From contig CM053264.1 in NCBI GenBank assembly GCA_028583405.1, forward strand, positions 6,451,530-6,515,529: a DNA stretch of 64,000 bases, written 5' to 3'. Within the stretch, counting starts at the first letter, position 1. Each line of letters opens with the position of its first letter. This DNA comes from Pogonophryne albipinna. Taxonomy: Eukaryota > Chordata > Actinopteri > Perciformes > Artedidraconidae. Of this stretch, positions 40,474 to 52,877 are shown in pieces. The notes below the pieces were generated by a model. It had not been told where the DNA came from, made no database searches, and saw only the letters and a list, made by a program, of their open reading frames with translations. Position numbers and translations under genes: made by a program.

Positions 40474-42704
40474 TGGGAGCACCCATTAAGACACCAAGGT
40501 CATGTCATTGGTCATGTTTGTGAAGAGTTTACAAATGTTGACTGCTCTTTCAAATCTATTTCACTGAGTCCGACTGTTTGTTGGCAAAAGTACTGTAATG
40601 TAAAGTATTATTTTGTTAGCTTTGAAAAAGTAAAGGTCGCATTCTTACAAAAAATCTATCTATCTAATGTTATCTTAATTAAGATAGATATTTCTGAGGA
40701 CTTGATACCATTACACTGTATTTTAGCATTTACCATGACTCTAATTGTTACTTTTGGCCACTGTGGCGCTCTTTAGCAAAGGTTACATAGTCTCGCTTTT
40801 TACTGAACTGTTAAATGAAAGTCCTGAGGCATTATGTTGTGCTGGTTGTCCATCTGTCTCTTTCTCCTGAATGCAATACCTCTGGAATGTCTTGGCACAG
40901 ACGTCCATTTCGACCGAGGGTCAAAGTCAACGTAACTTCACAGAACATGTTCTTAAGAAACTATTATTATGGCATTTAGGACCGACATGGATGTTAACTG
41001 CAACTGTACTGTTTGGAGAATTTTGAATTTACATTGGTGGTGTAAGCTGGAAATCTTCATAATGAACCTGGATGCTAAAAGTCGCCTATCCAATGTTTCA
41101 GCGCACAGCAACACTGCTTGTTTCGTCCCCACCAAAAACTGGCTTCAAAATGCTTGCTATGTTCTCTAGCTAGTTGCTAAGGTTGTCTTTCTGCTATCCT
41201 GTTGCAGACAACAATGGAACTTTGAGAGCTGAACCGAAGCAGTAAAGTTGTTGGAATTAACCAAAACAATGAGCTCAAAGACACTATAAAGCTCCAAAGA
41301 GAGAAACTGCAGACTGCAAGCTACATCTTTCACATTACACATAATCTGTCTATCCAGTGTTGTTATGAAAACATCTAGTATAGCTGCTTTAAGGTATACA
41401 TTATGTTGGTGTTTTCTTTTATTTGGCTTTCAGGGGCCTCGCCCTCCAGGATAATCCAGAAAGCTGGAATAGTTTGTATAGGTGATTTACACCCTCAGGC
41501 AACACACCTTGCAAAGGCAGCATAGCGTGATTCATCCTTAAAAACACAGAGAGCTGTCTTTCTGTTGGCATAATTCACTCAAAACATAAATTCCTAGACG
41601 ACAGAAAGAAGTAAATCCGTATGAAGGCTATAGTGCCACTATCATTTACAGCTAAATCCATATTTATATCCTCTTTTTGTCTACAGTCACATTGTGAATG
41701 GAATTTACTACTATTTTCAGAAAAGTCATATTTTGTGCATTGACCCATGACATCCAGAGGTCTCTTGAAAGCCACCCGTTAAAGGTTATCACAGTTGACT
41801 TTCTTCAGAACGAGCCCCGTTTTCTTATTGAAACCTGGTGGGTGTTTCTTTTCAGCACCAAAGAAAAGTCTCATAACTCTTTGATCTCATTATAATCCCT
41901 GTGCAGTCCCGGATCAGAGGAGTCTCAACATCCCATGAGACTGTCTGCAGCCATAAAATCTGAAACTGGATTCACATAACTCTGCAACAGGGATGACTGT
42001 GTGTGTTTTTATTGCCTACTGTACTCCTGAAAGCAAGGAAAGGTGAGCTGTCACTCAAGAATGCTTCCCCTGAAAAATAGTTCTCCTTAAATCTGGTTCC
42101 GCTCTCCATCCTTCGTGAGGAGACCTGATTATGCAAAGCAAGGGTTTACTGGATTTTTTTTTTATATTGTGTGTGCTAGTTTGTAATGAGAAATAAGAAG
42201 ATGCTGTTACTGCTTGTCTGACCTTAAAGTTTTTAAAAAGGTACAACTTTGGCTACTAAATTAATAAAACTTTGATTATTCACTCTTTTTGTTGTATAAT
42301 ACACACAATTTAGCAAATCTAGGACTCAGCAAACGACTGAGTTTCAATATGAGATACCATATACAAATGGAAAACTAAAGAATATCAAGTTATAGGATGC
42401 TAAAATAGCGTATCTGGAAATCCACTTAATAGTAACAATCTTTTTAAAATGCATTTAGTTTCAAAGTTAAGATCCTACTTTCGTTCAAAGCAGGGATTCT
42501 GAAATAATGAGTTCTCAAAGCAGTGTCTCTAAATTATAAGACCCATTCTTTTAAACGTGCATATTTAAATAGATGAATAAGGACGGATTGATCTAAAAAA
42601 GAAAAAACACAGTAATGCTCCAAGTAGATATGACACCAAAAGCAGGACCTGGCATTTGGTATAACACCACATCATTTCGTTTTTAAAGACTACATAGTTT
42701 GATG

Positions 42705-43035
42705 TTGTTTTCTGTCTCTTTGCACTCCTTACGAATCTCTCTATGTTGTCATTTTGAGTCTCTTTGTATTCATTTTTGATTCAAGTTGTAATTATTTCGA
42801 GTCCATTTGTGTATTGTTTTCACTGTGTAGTCATTGAGAGCCTCTTTATAATCATTGTGCTATTCTTTGATGTCATTTTGAGTCTATATGTAATTATGAA
42901 GAGTCACTGTGCTTTCCTCACGTTGTACTTGTTGTTTATTTGAGCCTCTTTTAAGTTATTAAAAGTCTATTTTTGATCATCTTGTGTCTCTTTGCAGACC
43001 GTTCATGTGTCTTTGTGGTCGTTCTGAGTCTCTTG
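42705..43035. repeat. Degenerate tandem repeat (tcattttgagtctctttg-like)
   Basis: Repeated variants of gtcattttgagtctctttg recur about every 35-40 bases over some 330 bases. It is an old minisatellite with diverged units. Confidence 0.6.
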
Positions 43036-44949
43036 GTACGTGAATATTTGATTGACATCTTGCCGGGGCCTGTGTCCATGCGTGTGGTGTGAAAGGAGAA
43101 GGAAAAGGTGAGGCTTTCTTTTATGACACTGTGGAAGCCACCACTTAGCTCTTTGATATCCCCTAACCCCTGCAGGTATCTTTCCTGTGACATTCTGTCT
43201 AACCACTGTTTTTACAAGATAATGCATGTTCTTTCAACATATAGTTACAGCTCTGACAACAGAGGCTGTTGATTGTTAGCAGGTGAACCCCACGTAAGAG
43301 TACTCAGAGCAGCGACACAGATATGTATGTCTCAACAGGTTTTCATACCAGTCTGATCTAAAGGAGAGCTGACAGCCACTCAGCCACAGACCGAGGTCAA
43401 ACTGAAAATAATCCTTTAAGTGGAACAGTCATGGTATATTATAGGAACGTGTTACTGGGTGCTGTTCCACAGATATTCAGATAGAGGAGTATGCGTTGTC
43501 AATCACAGATTAAAAGCATGACTTTCAAACATGACATGCTTGTCTTGTACCTGGCAGTTATTGTCTTTAAGCATGCTAATGTTTGCGAGCATCAAACACA
43601 AATGCTGCTTTCATGGGATCCTCGGATGATCAAAATGTACAAGTTTTGAAGTCGCTCCTTTGACTTTGGTGAGTTCATTAACTTTAAGTCATAATGTGGA
43701 AACAACAAAGAAGTTGTGTTGTTTTGATAGCTTTTATATTTGAGCTTCTATGTGTTATACTTGTACATGATAAGAAATAACTTTTATTACTAATCTAGGT
43801 CATTTTGCATGGACAACAGTTATCAATACAATATAAAAAATGTAACATTACATATTTTTTAAAAGGTGTCTTACTATCAACCCAACAGTTACCTAAATCT
43901 GCCACGCAGACACATAAACACAAAATGAGTTGCTTGCTTTTTCCCCCCGATTTTTTCGATATCACATAAATGCAGCAAAGGTTAACCTGACGCTAAATGT
44001 TATTAGCTTTGCAGGCTTTTGTAAACTGAAGTGTTGTGCTGGATAAGAATGCATCCTATATACCTGATGGTGACAAAACACAGGTTGGTTTGGGATTGGA
44101 AACATTTGCACATATTTGAATAAAGGTTATTGTTGTGTATTCAAATACAGAGAGGAGCAGACTTTTCTCGACATCTCAAATGGTAACATGTCCATTCCTG
44201 CACGTCGTGAATTCATTGAGCTTCATCACCATGGCTATAGTAACTGCAACACAATATTTCCAGAGGTGGAGGAGTATTATATGGAAACCTTTTGGAAAAA
44301 AGACTGAGTGGTCTAAACAGGTCTCCCTTTTCCACAAGAACTGTTCAACTTAATTGGCATTTAGAGGGATCTCCAGCTGTAATAATAGAACAAATCACCA
44401 CAAAAGTCCGCCAACACAAAGTTTTCTCAGTCATCACTCTTTAGTTTGTCATTCACAGGATGTGTAATCCAAATATGTGCTGTGTTTTCGCAGACAAATA
44501 CAGACTAGTAGAGATGATCGGGTGCCTGCGGACAGTCGGATAATCAGAGCAGTGGTGCCAAGCCTTGTTCAATCAGTACCAGTAATAAACAAACTACATT
44601 AAAGGAACACATTAAAAAGGAGAATTTGACTAATTTCCCCTAAACACACAGACTGATTTATGTAAATATAGTGAATCTGCTACATACAATTCTACCATAG
44701 GGTATTCTTTGCAATGTTTACATTATGCTTTTAAATGAGGCTAAGAAGACTTACGGATTTAAGCCTGCAAGCAAGAACAAGCATTACACTTGTCAGAAAC
44801 GCACGCACTCACACAAACTTGCACAAAAAACTTCCTTTGCACAGTCTGTCTCTGTCAATACAGCAGCGCCCTCTAGTGTTCACATGGTGGTTGTACCTCT
44901 CCTGGCTTGAAATGCACACTTGCTGCATCCTAAACTCTAAAAGAAAATA

Positions 44950-45240
44950 CTAGTCTGGTAGAAAGAAGTGGAACTTGGTGGTACTCAGATCTGGTACTTA
45001 GTCAAATTAGAAGTACCAGAGTGTAGGAATACTCCGTTACAACTAAAAGTCCTGCATTCAAAAGTTGTCTCAAGTAAAAGTACAAAAGTATTAGCATCAA
45101 AATATACTTAATGTACCAAAAGTAAAATTACTCGTTTAGCAGATACTGTTGAAATAGGAAATCTAAAAATGCCAGTCTGACATTCGTAGAGTACAGTAAG
45201 CTGTCAGTGTCAACAGAAATCTTGTATATCAGATACATTT
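44950..45240. repeat. Teleost dispersed repeat
   Basis: The block holds aaaagtcctgcattcaaaag, aagtaaaagtacaaaagtat and aaaagtaaaattactcg. It belongs to the same family, in opposite orientation, as the fragments near 28800 and 22980. It is probably a non-autonomous DNA element; clean ends are not visible. Confidence 0.6.
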
Positions 45241-45681
45241 CCAGGTATAAAAACAAGGAAATGTTTGTACTAGTGCAGCTTGCACAATCACAAAATACCT
45301 TTTCATTTAGGTGGCATCGGCCTAGTCAGTTACTGCCTTAACTGCATGCAATAAAGTTGTGATGTTTCATCTAACAATAAGAACAATTGCACTTACAGTC
45401 TTAGAGAGTGTTCAGCTTTTTTCAAACATGAGCCAAAGCAATTGAGAAAAATAGTAGTTATTTTAAAGAAATACAAAATGACCGTTTTTGATTTCAGGAA
45501 AACACTGTTCCATGAACTGTGCCAGGAAGCCTGCAGGGAGACATCATTAGTGCTATTAATCACACCTGGGTTTCAGCCTGCTTTCTCATTTCAAAATGTC
45601 TAGACTGAAAGAAGCACCTTTCTAAACTTCAGTTATATATAGAATATGTTTTTTTTTTTAATGTGAACGTTATATGTTTAA

Positions 45682-46578
<897 letters not shown>

Positions 46579-46582
46579 TTAA

Positions 46583-46953
46583 CTAAACAGTCCATTGTAT
46601 GCAAAAGGGGAACTATTCTATTAAACTTGTAATATTTGTTGTACATGTTGTTTATAATACTTGCTACTAAATTGAGTAATTATGGATTTCATGTTGTGGT
46701 ATTATTTCTTTAACTTACATATTTAATCTAATTACTGTAAGAAAGTAAAGCTAAAGAATGACATTTGTATTATTTTAAACTATCATCATCTTTCAAAAAA
46801 AATGTTCTCCAAACAATAATAATAAGCATGTTTATTGGTTACTCTGGGATTAGAATAAAATGCACTTTTAATAATTATTGCAGACTTTGTATAACGGTTT
46901 AAACCATTACGTGTATCACTCTATCACTCAGCGCTAAAAGTGCCCTTAATGGG
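46583..46953. other. AT-rich gap between elements
   Basis: Non-coding. The right part probably belongs to the older LINE copy that becomes readable from 46954. Confidence 0.4.
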
Positions 46954-47123
46954 CAGGCGCCATCTTACCTTAAAGAACTCATTATACCCTACTGTCCTAC
47001 TAGGGCAGGGATCACCAACTACATTTGTCCAAGGGCCAAAATGTATCCAATAGACACTATCGCGGTACAGGTACTGCATAAAGCTTAGCAGACTCTTCAC
47101 GCTAACGAAGGATCACTTCTAGG

Positions 47124-48052
47124 CAGGGTTGGGAGGGTTACTTTGTAAATGTAATCAGTTACTGATTACTGAATACATGCTCTGAAAGTAATCAGAATAC
47201 AGTTACAGTTACGTCTCTTAAAAAAGTAACGTGTTCAGGTTACTTTTAGAATACTTTTGGAATACTTTCTTTTTCCAAAACAGATGGGTATGTTTTGGTG
47301 AGCAGGAGACACTTGTTTTACTGTTTTAATGACGTATCAAGAACTCAAACACAACATCTTGGTGTCATTCTGGACAGCTCTCTCATCTGCACCCCACATA
47401 AAAAACATCACCCGGACTGCATTCTCCTACTGTAAACCTTTCCTTAGAATATGTTATGAATTGTAAGGTGTCCTTGGGTGCTTTGAAAGGCGCCCCTAAA
47501 TAGAATGAATTATCATTATTATTTATTATTATTATTATTATCTGAAACGATGTAATAACTTTTAAAACTGTTTCCAGTCACTTGCCCCATGCATTCAGCA
47601 GCAGCAGGCCATTCACTTTGATTTGATCCCGTTATAAATGTCATCATTTCGACAATAAAGAAATGCTACATCAACGTTATCTTGCACATTTTATCTAACC
47701 ATCTCCGTTTCTAACTTTCAATATATTTTAAAAGAGATCTCTCGCTCTCATCTGCGTGCGGGGGCGGGGCCTCACAGACACGCTGCATCTCTCTCGCTCA
47801 CAGACATGCTGCAGCGCTGTGCAGTGTGCACACAGTTCTGCCGGGAATGAATATTACATTTTGTGAGGAAAATTTTCCACCAATAATTCCAATAAGTATT
47901 CCAAAATGTATTAACTTCAGGTTTACGAAGGTAACTGTAATCAGATTACTCGTTTTTCAAATGTAACGCCAGCTGAATACAGTTAGCCTACTTGATTTTT
48001 GTATTCTGATTACGTAACGCCGTTACATATATTCCGTTACAACCCAACCCTG
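47124..48052. mobile_element. Inner hAT-like element nested in the outer hAT
   Basis: It starts cagggttgggagggttac and ends gttacaacccaaccctg. The 8-bp duplication cttctagg is perfect (47116-47123, 48053-48060). Its gtaac-rich ends resemble the element in the col28 intron. It carries a piece of LINE sequence at about 47341-47545. Confidence 0.9.
47341..47545 (+). mobile_element. LINE 3' fragment inside the inner hAT
   Basis: It reads NILGVILDSSLICTPH then IKNITRTAFSYC in a reverse-transcriptase-like frame. A LINE-type tail follows (gggtgctttgaaaggcgccc) and ends in a cattattatt microsatellite. It is probably a truncated insertion or captured fragment. Confidence 0.65.
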
Positions 48053-48714
48053 CTTCTAGGCTACTGTCCCGCAGCTCCTGCCTCTCTGTTGGACTCTGTC
48101 GCAGCGGGGCTGCTGCTGTGGTGCGGAGCGCACAAAGCAGACTCTTCACAACGAAGGATCACTTCTTCTTCTTCAAGGAAGGGAAGGTTTCGCAGTACGC
48201 AGTCTACTGTCCCGCAGCTGCTGCCTCTCTGTTGGACTCCGGTACTGCACCTTACTCACGAGACGTTGTAAAAAAATAATGGGTGGGGGGCGAACGCAGT
48301 AACCACTCCGCCAACGCCACAGTCACCCCCGTCGTGCGGGCCGGATGTGGCCCGCGGGCCGCCAGTTGGTGGTCACTGTACTAGGGCATTGCGTTCCAAG
48401 AATGCAGGGTTGTTGGTTGTTCTACAATGGGAGCCAGAGCCTTTTCTTATCAAGCTCCACATTTGTGGAATCAGCTTCCAGTTTGTGTTCGGGCGGCAGA
48501 CACCCTATCCGTTTTTAAGAGTGCGCTTAAGACCTTCCTTTTTGATAAAGCTTATAGTTAGGGCTGATTAGATTCAGCCCCTAGTTTTGCTGCTATAGGC
48601 TTAGTTTGTCGGGGGACATCTTACTTCTTCCTTCTCTCTGTCTATACCTGTGTACTCTCATGTTCCGATTAACCCAGCTTCCCCCAAGTTTCTTTTTGGT
48701 GTCGATCTACGCCG

Positions 48715-49600
48715 GGATCCTGAGTCGTGGCTGATCCTGTTGCTGTGGTCCTGGATCCTGAGTCCTGGATCCTGAGTCCTGGATCGCGAGCCCTGGATCC
48801 TGAGTCGTGGTTGTGCCTGTTGCTGTGGTCCTGGATCCTGAGTCCTGGATCGCGAGCCCTGGATCCTGAGTCGTGGCTGATCCTGTTGCTGTGGTCCTGG
48901 ATCCTGAGTCCTGGATCCTGAGTCCTGGATCCTGAGTCCTGGATCGCGAGCCCTGGATCCTGAGTCGTGGTTGTGCCTGTTGCTGTGGTCCTGGATCCTG
49001 AGTCCTGGATCGCGAGCCCTGGATCCTGAGTCGTGGCTGATCCTGTTGCTGTGGTCCTGGATCCTGAGTCCTGGATCCTGAATCGCGAGCCCTGGATCCT
49101 GAGTCGTGGTTGTGCCTGTTGCTGTGGTCCTGGATCCTGAGTCCTGGATCGCGAGCCCTGGATCCTGAGTCGTGGTTGTGCCTGTTGCTGTGGTCCTGGA
49201 TCCTGAGTCCTGGATCCTGAGTCCTGGATCGCGAGCCCTGGATCCTGAGTCGTGGTTGTGCCTGTTGCTGTGGTCCTGGATCCTGAGTCCTGGATCCTGG
49301 ATCGCGAGCCCTGGATCCTGAGTCGTGGTTGTGCCTGTTGCTGTGGTCCTGGATTCTGAGTCCTGCATCCTGAGTCCTGCATCCTGAGTCCTGGATCCTG
49401 AGTCCTGGATCCTGAGTCCTGGATGGCGAGCCCTGGATCCTGAGTCGTGCCTGTTGCTGTGGTCCTGGATCCTGAGTCCTGGATCCTGAGTCTTGGATCC
49501 TGAGTCCTGGATCGCGAGCCCTGGATCCTGAGTCGTGGTTGTGCCTGTTGCTGTGGTCCTGGATCCTGAGTCCTGGATCTCGAGTCGTGGCTGAACCAGT
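48715..49600. repeat. Higher-order minisatellite of 14-bp units
   Basis: The base unit is ctggatcctgagtc (14 bp), with variants ctggatcgcgagcc. Two to five units plus a 24-bp spacer (gtggttgtgcctgttgctgt and the following ggtc) make higher-order units of about 66 bases and multiples, repeated a dozen or so times. It lies inside the 3' UTR of the LINE copy. Confidence 0.95.
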
Positions 49601-50821
49601 CACTGTGGTCCTGCCTGACTCTCATCATACTACTTCCCTGATGGCTCCCACAGGATTGTTGACATCCTCGTGGATTCATCTTCTTATTACAGACACATGC
49701 ATTTCCAAACATCTGGTCTACCTACGCTGTAAAATGTATTATCTTTTCAATTTACACACGGCATCTATTGCACGTCTGACCGTCCTGGGAGAGGGATCCC
49801 TCCTCTGTTGCTCTCCGGTTTCTCCCATGTTCCCCTTTCAACTTTGGGGGGCTTTTATTTTGAAGTCAGGGCTTTTATGATCCTGTCTGAAGTGAAACTT
49901 ACAGGAATTGAAACTTACTTGTGTATCAGTGTGAACTAGTTAAAATGGCTCAAGTCAAAACAAGGGCAAAATCTATTTCTCATTTGAGTAATCTTGTTGG
50001 CACTGGGCGAGAGCTGTTGGTGTCTGAACTGCCAACTGTGAGGGATATCCTGAGGTATGGCATCTACTTGAGGGATCAAAGTAAAAATGACAGGAGGATG
50101 ATTTTCCCTGGTCTGATTGGTCAGTGGTCCAAAGCGAATGCTCTTTTCAAGCCACCTGTTATTAATGAAAAGGTGACCATCATGTCCAAGCTCAAGGAGG
50201 TCTGGAATCAGGCAGTGACGTTTTCCCTTGGGAAGGGCAAACTTGATGCCAAAGAGAGGTTCAGTGTCAAGTTAGACATATTATTTGATATGTTGACTTG
50301 CAAGTGTCAGATTAGCAGTTGTGAGAGGGGAGGCTGTGATGGCTGTGTGATCCAAGCCCACATTAAGTGTTCCTGCAGCAGAGAGAAAAGGATTCCTTTA
50401 AAAGATCTTGCATACATCAAGGGACAGAAAGAGAAGGTTGGAAGTAAAGGGCCCCACCAAATGGGGGCCCCTAATCTGCAGGAGCACAAGAGACAGGTGG
50501 GGACATTGGAAAGGCAGGGGATGGAAAACATGGCTGAGGAAATAAGAAGGAGCAAGGAGGAAAATGCTGCAGCAGCAGACAAGGCAGCCAGGAAGGATGT
50601 TAAGAGATGTTTGGCAGATGGTGATGAGGATCTGGAATTGGAGAGTGGTGCTGAAGATGAGTTTGTCCCTGAAGTTGAGCTGTTCCCTGAAACTGAACCT
50701 GAGCCTGCAGCTTCAACAAAAGTACAGAAAAACTATGATGATATTCCAAATATTGCACTTGTAAGGTATGGCATAGGGCTGAGACCAACTGCAGCTCTGA
50801 TTGATGCAGGAATCATCACAG

Positions 50822-51012
50822 GGATAGTGGTGGTCGAATGGATAGTGAGGTGGGCTGAAGATTGGAAGGTTGTGAGTTCCGCCAGGAACACCACCACTAG
50901 TGTGCCTTTGAGTAAGGCACTTAGCCCTTAGTTACTCCAGGGAGAATGTCCCTGTAATTGGTAATTGTAAGTCGCTTTGGATAAAAGCGTCAGCTAAATG
51001 AAATGAAATGTA
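50822..51012 (+). mobile_element. tRNA-derived SINE inserted in the relic gene
   Basis: A 7-bp duplication, atcacag (50815-50821 and 51013-51019), flanks 191 bases. The head (ggtggtcgaatgg) resembles a tRNA A box. The tail (gtcgctttggataaaagcgt, then ctaaatgaaatg) is the 3' end shared by many fish SINEs and their partner LINEs. Deleting it rejoins the host reading frame. Confidence 0.85.
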
Positions 51013-51469
51013 ATCACAGAAGACAACACAAGTAAAGTGATCGAGAGCACAGGAAAAGTTAATGAGAGAGCTGGGAGAAGAGTTTGAGGAGATGGGGGGG
51101 GGGATCTCCTGCATCCTCTTTGATGGGCGGATTGACCTGACAAATGTGATGATGGAAGCTGAGGGCAGTGACCAATCTTTTCCTGCAAAGATCAAAGAAG
51201 AACACTACAGTGTTGCTGGTGAGCCTAGGCACATCCTGTTTCAGCTGGACTGCCTCAAGTCCCAGAGGAAGGAGGTGCTGGACCTTGTGATGCCAACTGT
51301 GAGAAGATCTGCTTGGTATGCCCACAGTGAAGCCATCCTCCAAACACTGCTGTGCTCTGAGGATCAGAAGGAGAGAATTTAGGAGGTGGAGAGATTCCTG
51401 GCCATTAGGGAAGAGAGGGACCCAGACACTCAGCTGGGGGACTTCTCTGTCAGGACCTGATCAGCTGGT

Positions 51470-51887
51470 CAGAAGGTGTGTCAGAGTGTGACGCTGACAA
51501 TTGAGCGGCCCGACCAAGCAAGGAGGCAGAGGCAGAACGTCCAAAATTATAACCCGGTGTGGGCATTTATTAAAACATGAACACATTACACACAGCCTCA
51601 ATCCTGCTGCTGCTGTTCACGTGAGCCCAGCCTGCAGCCAACAGGATCTCACACACACTCCCTGCCCCTAACAGACAGGGAAACAGAGCCTAAATACCCA
51701 CACACACTAATCAGCAATTAGACACAGGTGAGGGGGGAGGAGACAACACAGGGCACCAGGTGCACACAATCCAGCAACAGACATAACGGGAGGGGGAACA
51801 CTTTTCAAACACAAACATATAACTGAACAGAAGTACACACTTACAAACCCAACTAAACGCAGTCAGCACTTGAACAATTACTGCCAC
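51470..51887. other. Unassigned insertion, left part
   Basis: This separates two blocks of the relic protein and, with 53045 to about 53330, appears to be one inserted or deleted-and-replaced segment that later received the TTAA element. I cannot identify its class. It includes ttattaaaacatgaacacat and CA-rich, GC-rich stretches. Confidence 0.4.
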
Positions 51888-52122
51888 TTAAAGGGGGGGT
51901 AGGTAAGTTTCAGAAACCGGCTCGAGTGCACTAAAATTTGAAAGTACACAGCCGAAAAGAATCCGCCCCTTCCTTCAGACTTCCTTACAGAGCACCTCCT
52001 CCAACACACATGAACGCGCACATGACTTAGGTTGGCTATATAGTTCAGGGGAATTGTAAACCATACAAAACCTGTCCAAGAGAAAAAGAGCGACCACGGC
52101 GTCAGATTTCAACTCGGTGTGT

Positions 52123-52554
52123 ATGGGGGTTATTCCCTATCTTTATTCAAGAGCGTGGTATTTACATTTGAGAGCATACTTTATTGATTTCCTTCACTCA
52201 AACCCTGTCATCGCACCAAAGACAAACCAAAGAGTAACCGCCCTTACGGGACGCTGTAATAAGTAAAACGAACGCACCCGCAAGGACACCTGGCCTCCTA
52301 TTGGTTGAGGGATTTTGACAGGATTGTTGCACAAAAGTTTCGAGCGCGCAGAGAATAAATCTGAGAGCAGAAAAAATCCGTAAGCAGCAATATATCTGAG
52401 TGCAAGCGTACAGTTTGAGCAGAAGCAGAGCAAATCTAAGTGCAAGCAGGCACTATTTGAGTGCGAGGACAGGCTTTGAGGGAAATAAATACATAAAGTA
52501 TGCTCTCAAATTTAAATACCACGCTCTTGAATAAAGATAGGGAATAACCCCCAT
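52123..52554. mobile_element. 432-bp foldback MITE nested in the TTAA element
   Basis: Inverted arms of about 75 bases (atgggggttattccctatct, then tattcaagagcgtggtattt) face each other. A 7-bp duplication, ggtgtgt (52116-52122, 52556-52562), extends to eight with one mismatch, suggesting hAT-type integration. It separates RWRLLMEHT from ELKSDAVV in the minus-strand fragment of its host element. Confidence 0.88.
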
Positions 52555-52847
52555 AGGTGTGTTCCATCAGTAGTCGCCATCGTTGAAAAGCAACTCCGAT
52601 ATTGACTCTGGTTTGAATTCTCCTAGTTTCCACTTTGTTTTTGTTCCTAATTTGCTCCGTTACATTATTTATTTTGCCAACAGTAGACGATGTTGAACCT
52701 AACTCTGCCATGGTGAAAGTGGCCGCCTGTTGCTGGCGAGTCATTGAAGTACTGCTGCAATGCACGCCCAATGACGGCACGCCCAATGAGGGCACGAGAT
52801 ACATTTGTGCGTGCACGAGATGGAAGGCTGACAGACAGGACGGCAAT

Positions 52848-52877
52848 CCAATCCGTTTAGCCGGCTAAACGGATTGG
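52848..52877. repeat. Perfect 30-bp palindrome
   Basis: The half-site ccaatccgtttagcc is followed directly by its exact complement with no spacer. It lies within the TTAA element. Confidence 0.97.

Larger units (their letters stand above)
39727..45677. other. Intergenic region upstream of col28
   Basis: About 6 kb without a recognisable gene. It should contain the col28 promoter and non-coding first exon, which I cannot pinpoint. Repeats inside it are listed separately. Confidence 0.5.
47006..48378. mobile_element. Outer hAT-like element inserted in the LINE tail
   Basis: It starts cagggatcaccaactac and ends with the imperfect complement (gccagttggtggtcactg). A perfect 8-bp duplication, tactaggg, flanks it (46998-47005, 48379-48386). 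Its terminal block (gggccggatgtggcccgcgg) is typical of Charlie-type hATs. Removing it restores the LINE reading across the junction. Confidence 0.88.
46954..49900 (+). mobile_element. LINE (L2-like) 3' end, split and expanded
   Basis: The C-terminal reading of a LINE reverse-transcriptase ORF is visible in pieces: QAPSYLKELIIPYCPTRALR at 46954-47005, continuing after 48378, then (shifted frame) AFSYQAPHLWNQLPV to KTFLFDKAYS with its stop at 48559-48561. Such an LWNxLP...FKxxLKTFLF tail is typical of L2-type LINEs in fish. A 3' UTR follows, with the characteristic agagggatccctcctctgt and ctccggtttctcccatgttc blocks at about 49790-49835. A nested hAT pair interrupts it at 47006-48378, and a minisatellite has expanded inside the 3' UTR. 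Confidence 0.75.

Noticed and set aside
48658..49712. Long overlapping minus-strand open frames of 236-347 codons
   Set aside because: They are created by the 14-bp/66-bp tandem array, which is free of stops in several frames. The repeating Asp-Pro-Gly-Leu type peptide is a repeat artefact.
52194..52846. A genuine minus-strand gene in the TTAA element
   Set aside because: The conserved-looking peptide is short, split by a MITE insertion, and resembles a motif repeated in fish genomes. There is no complete frame.
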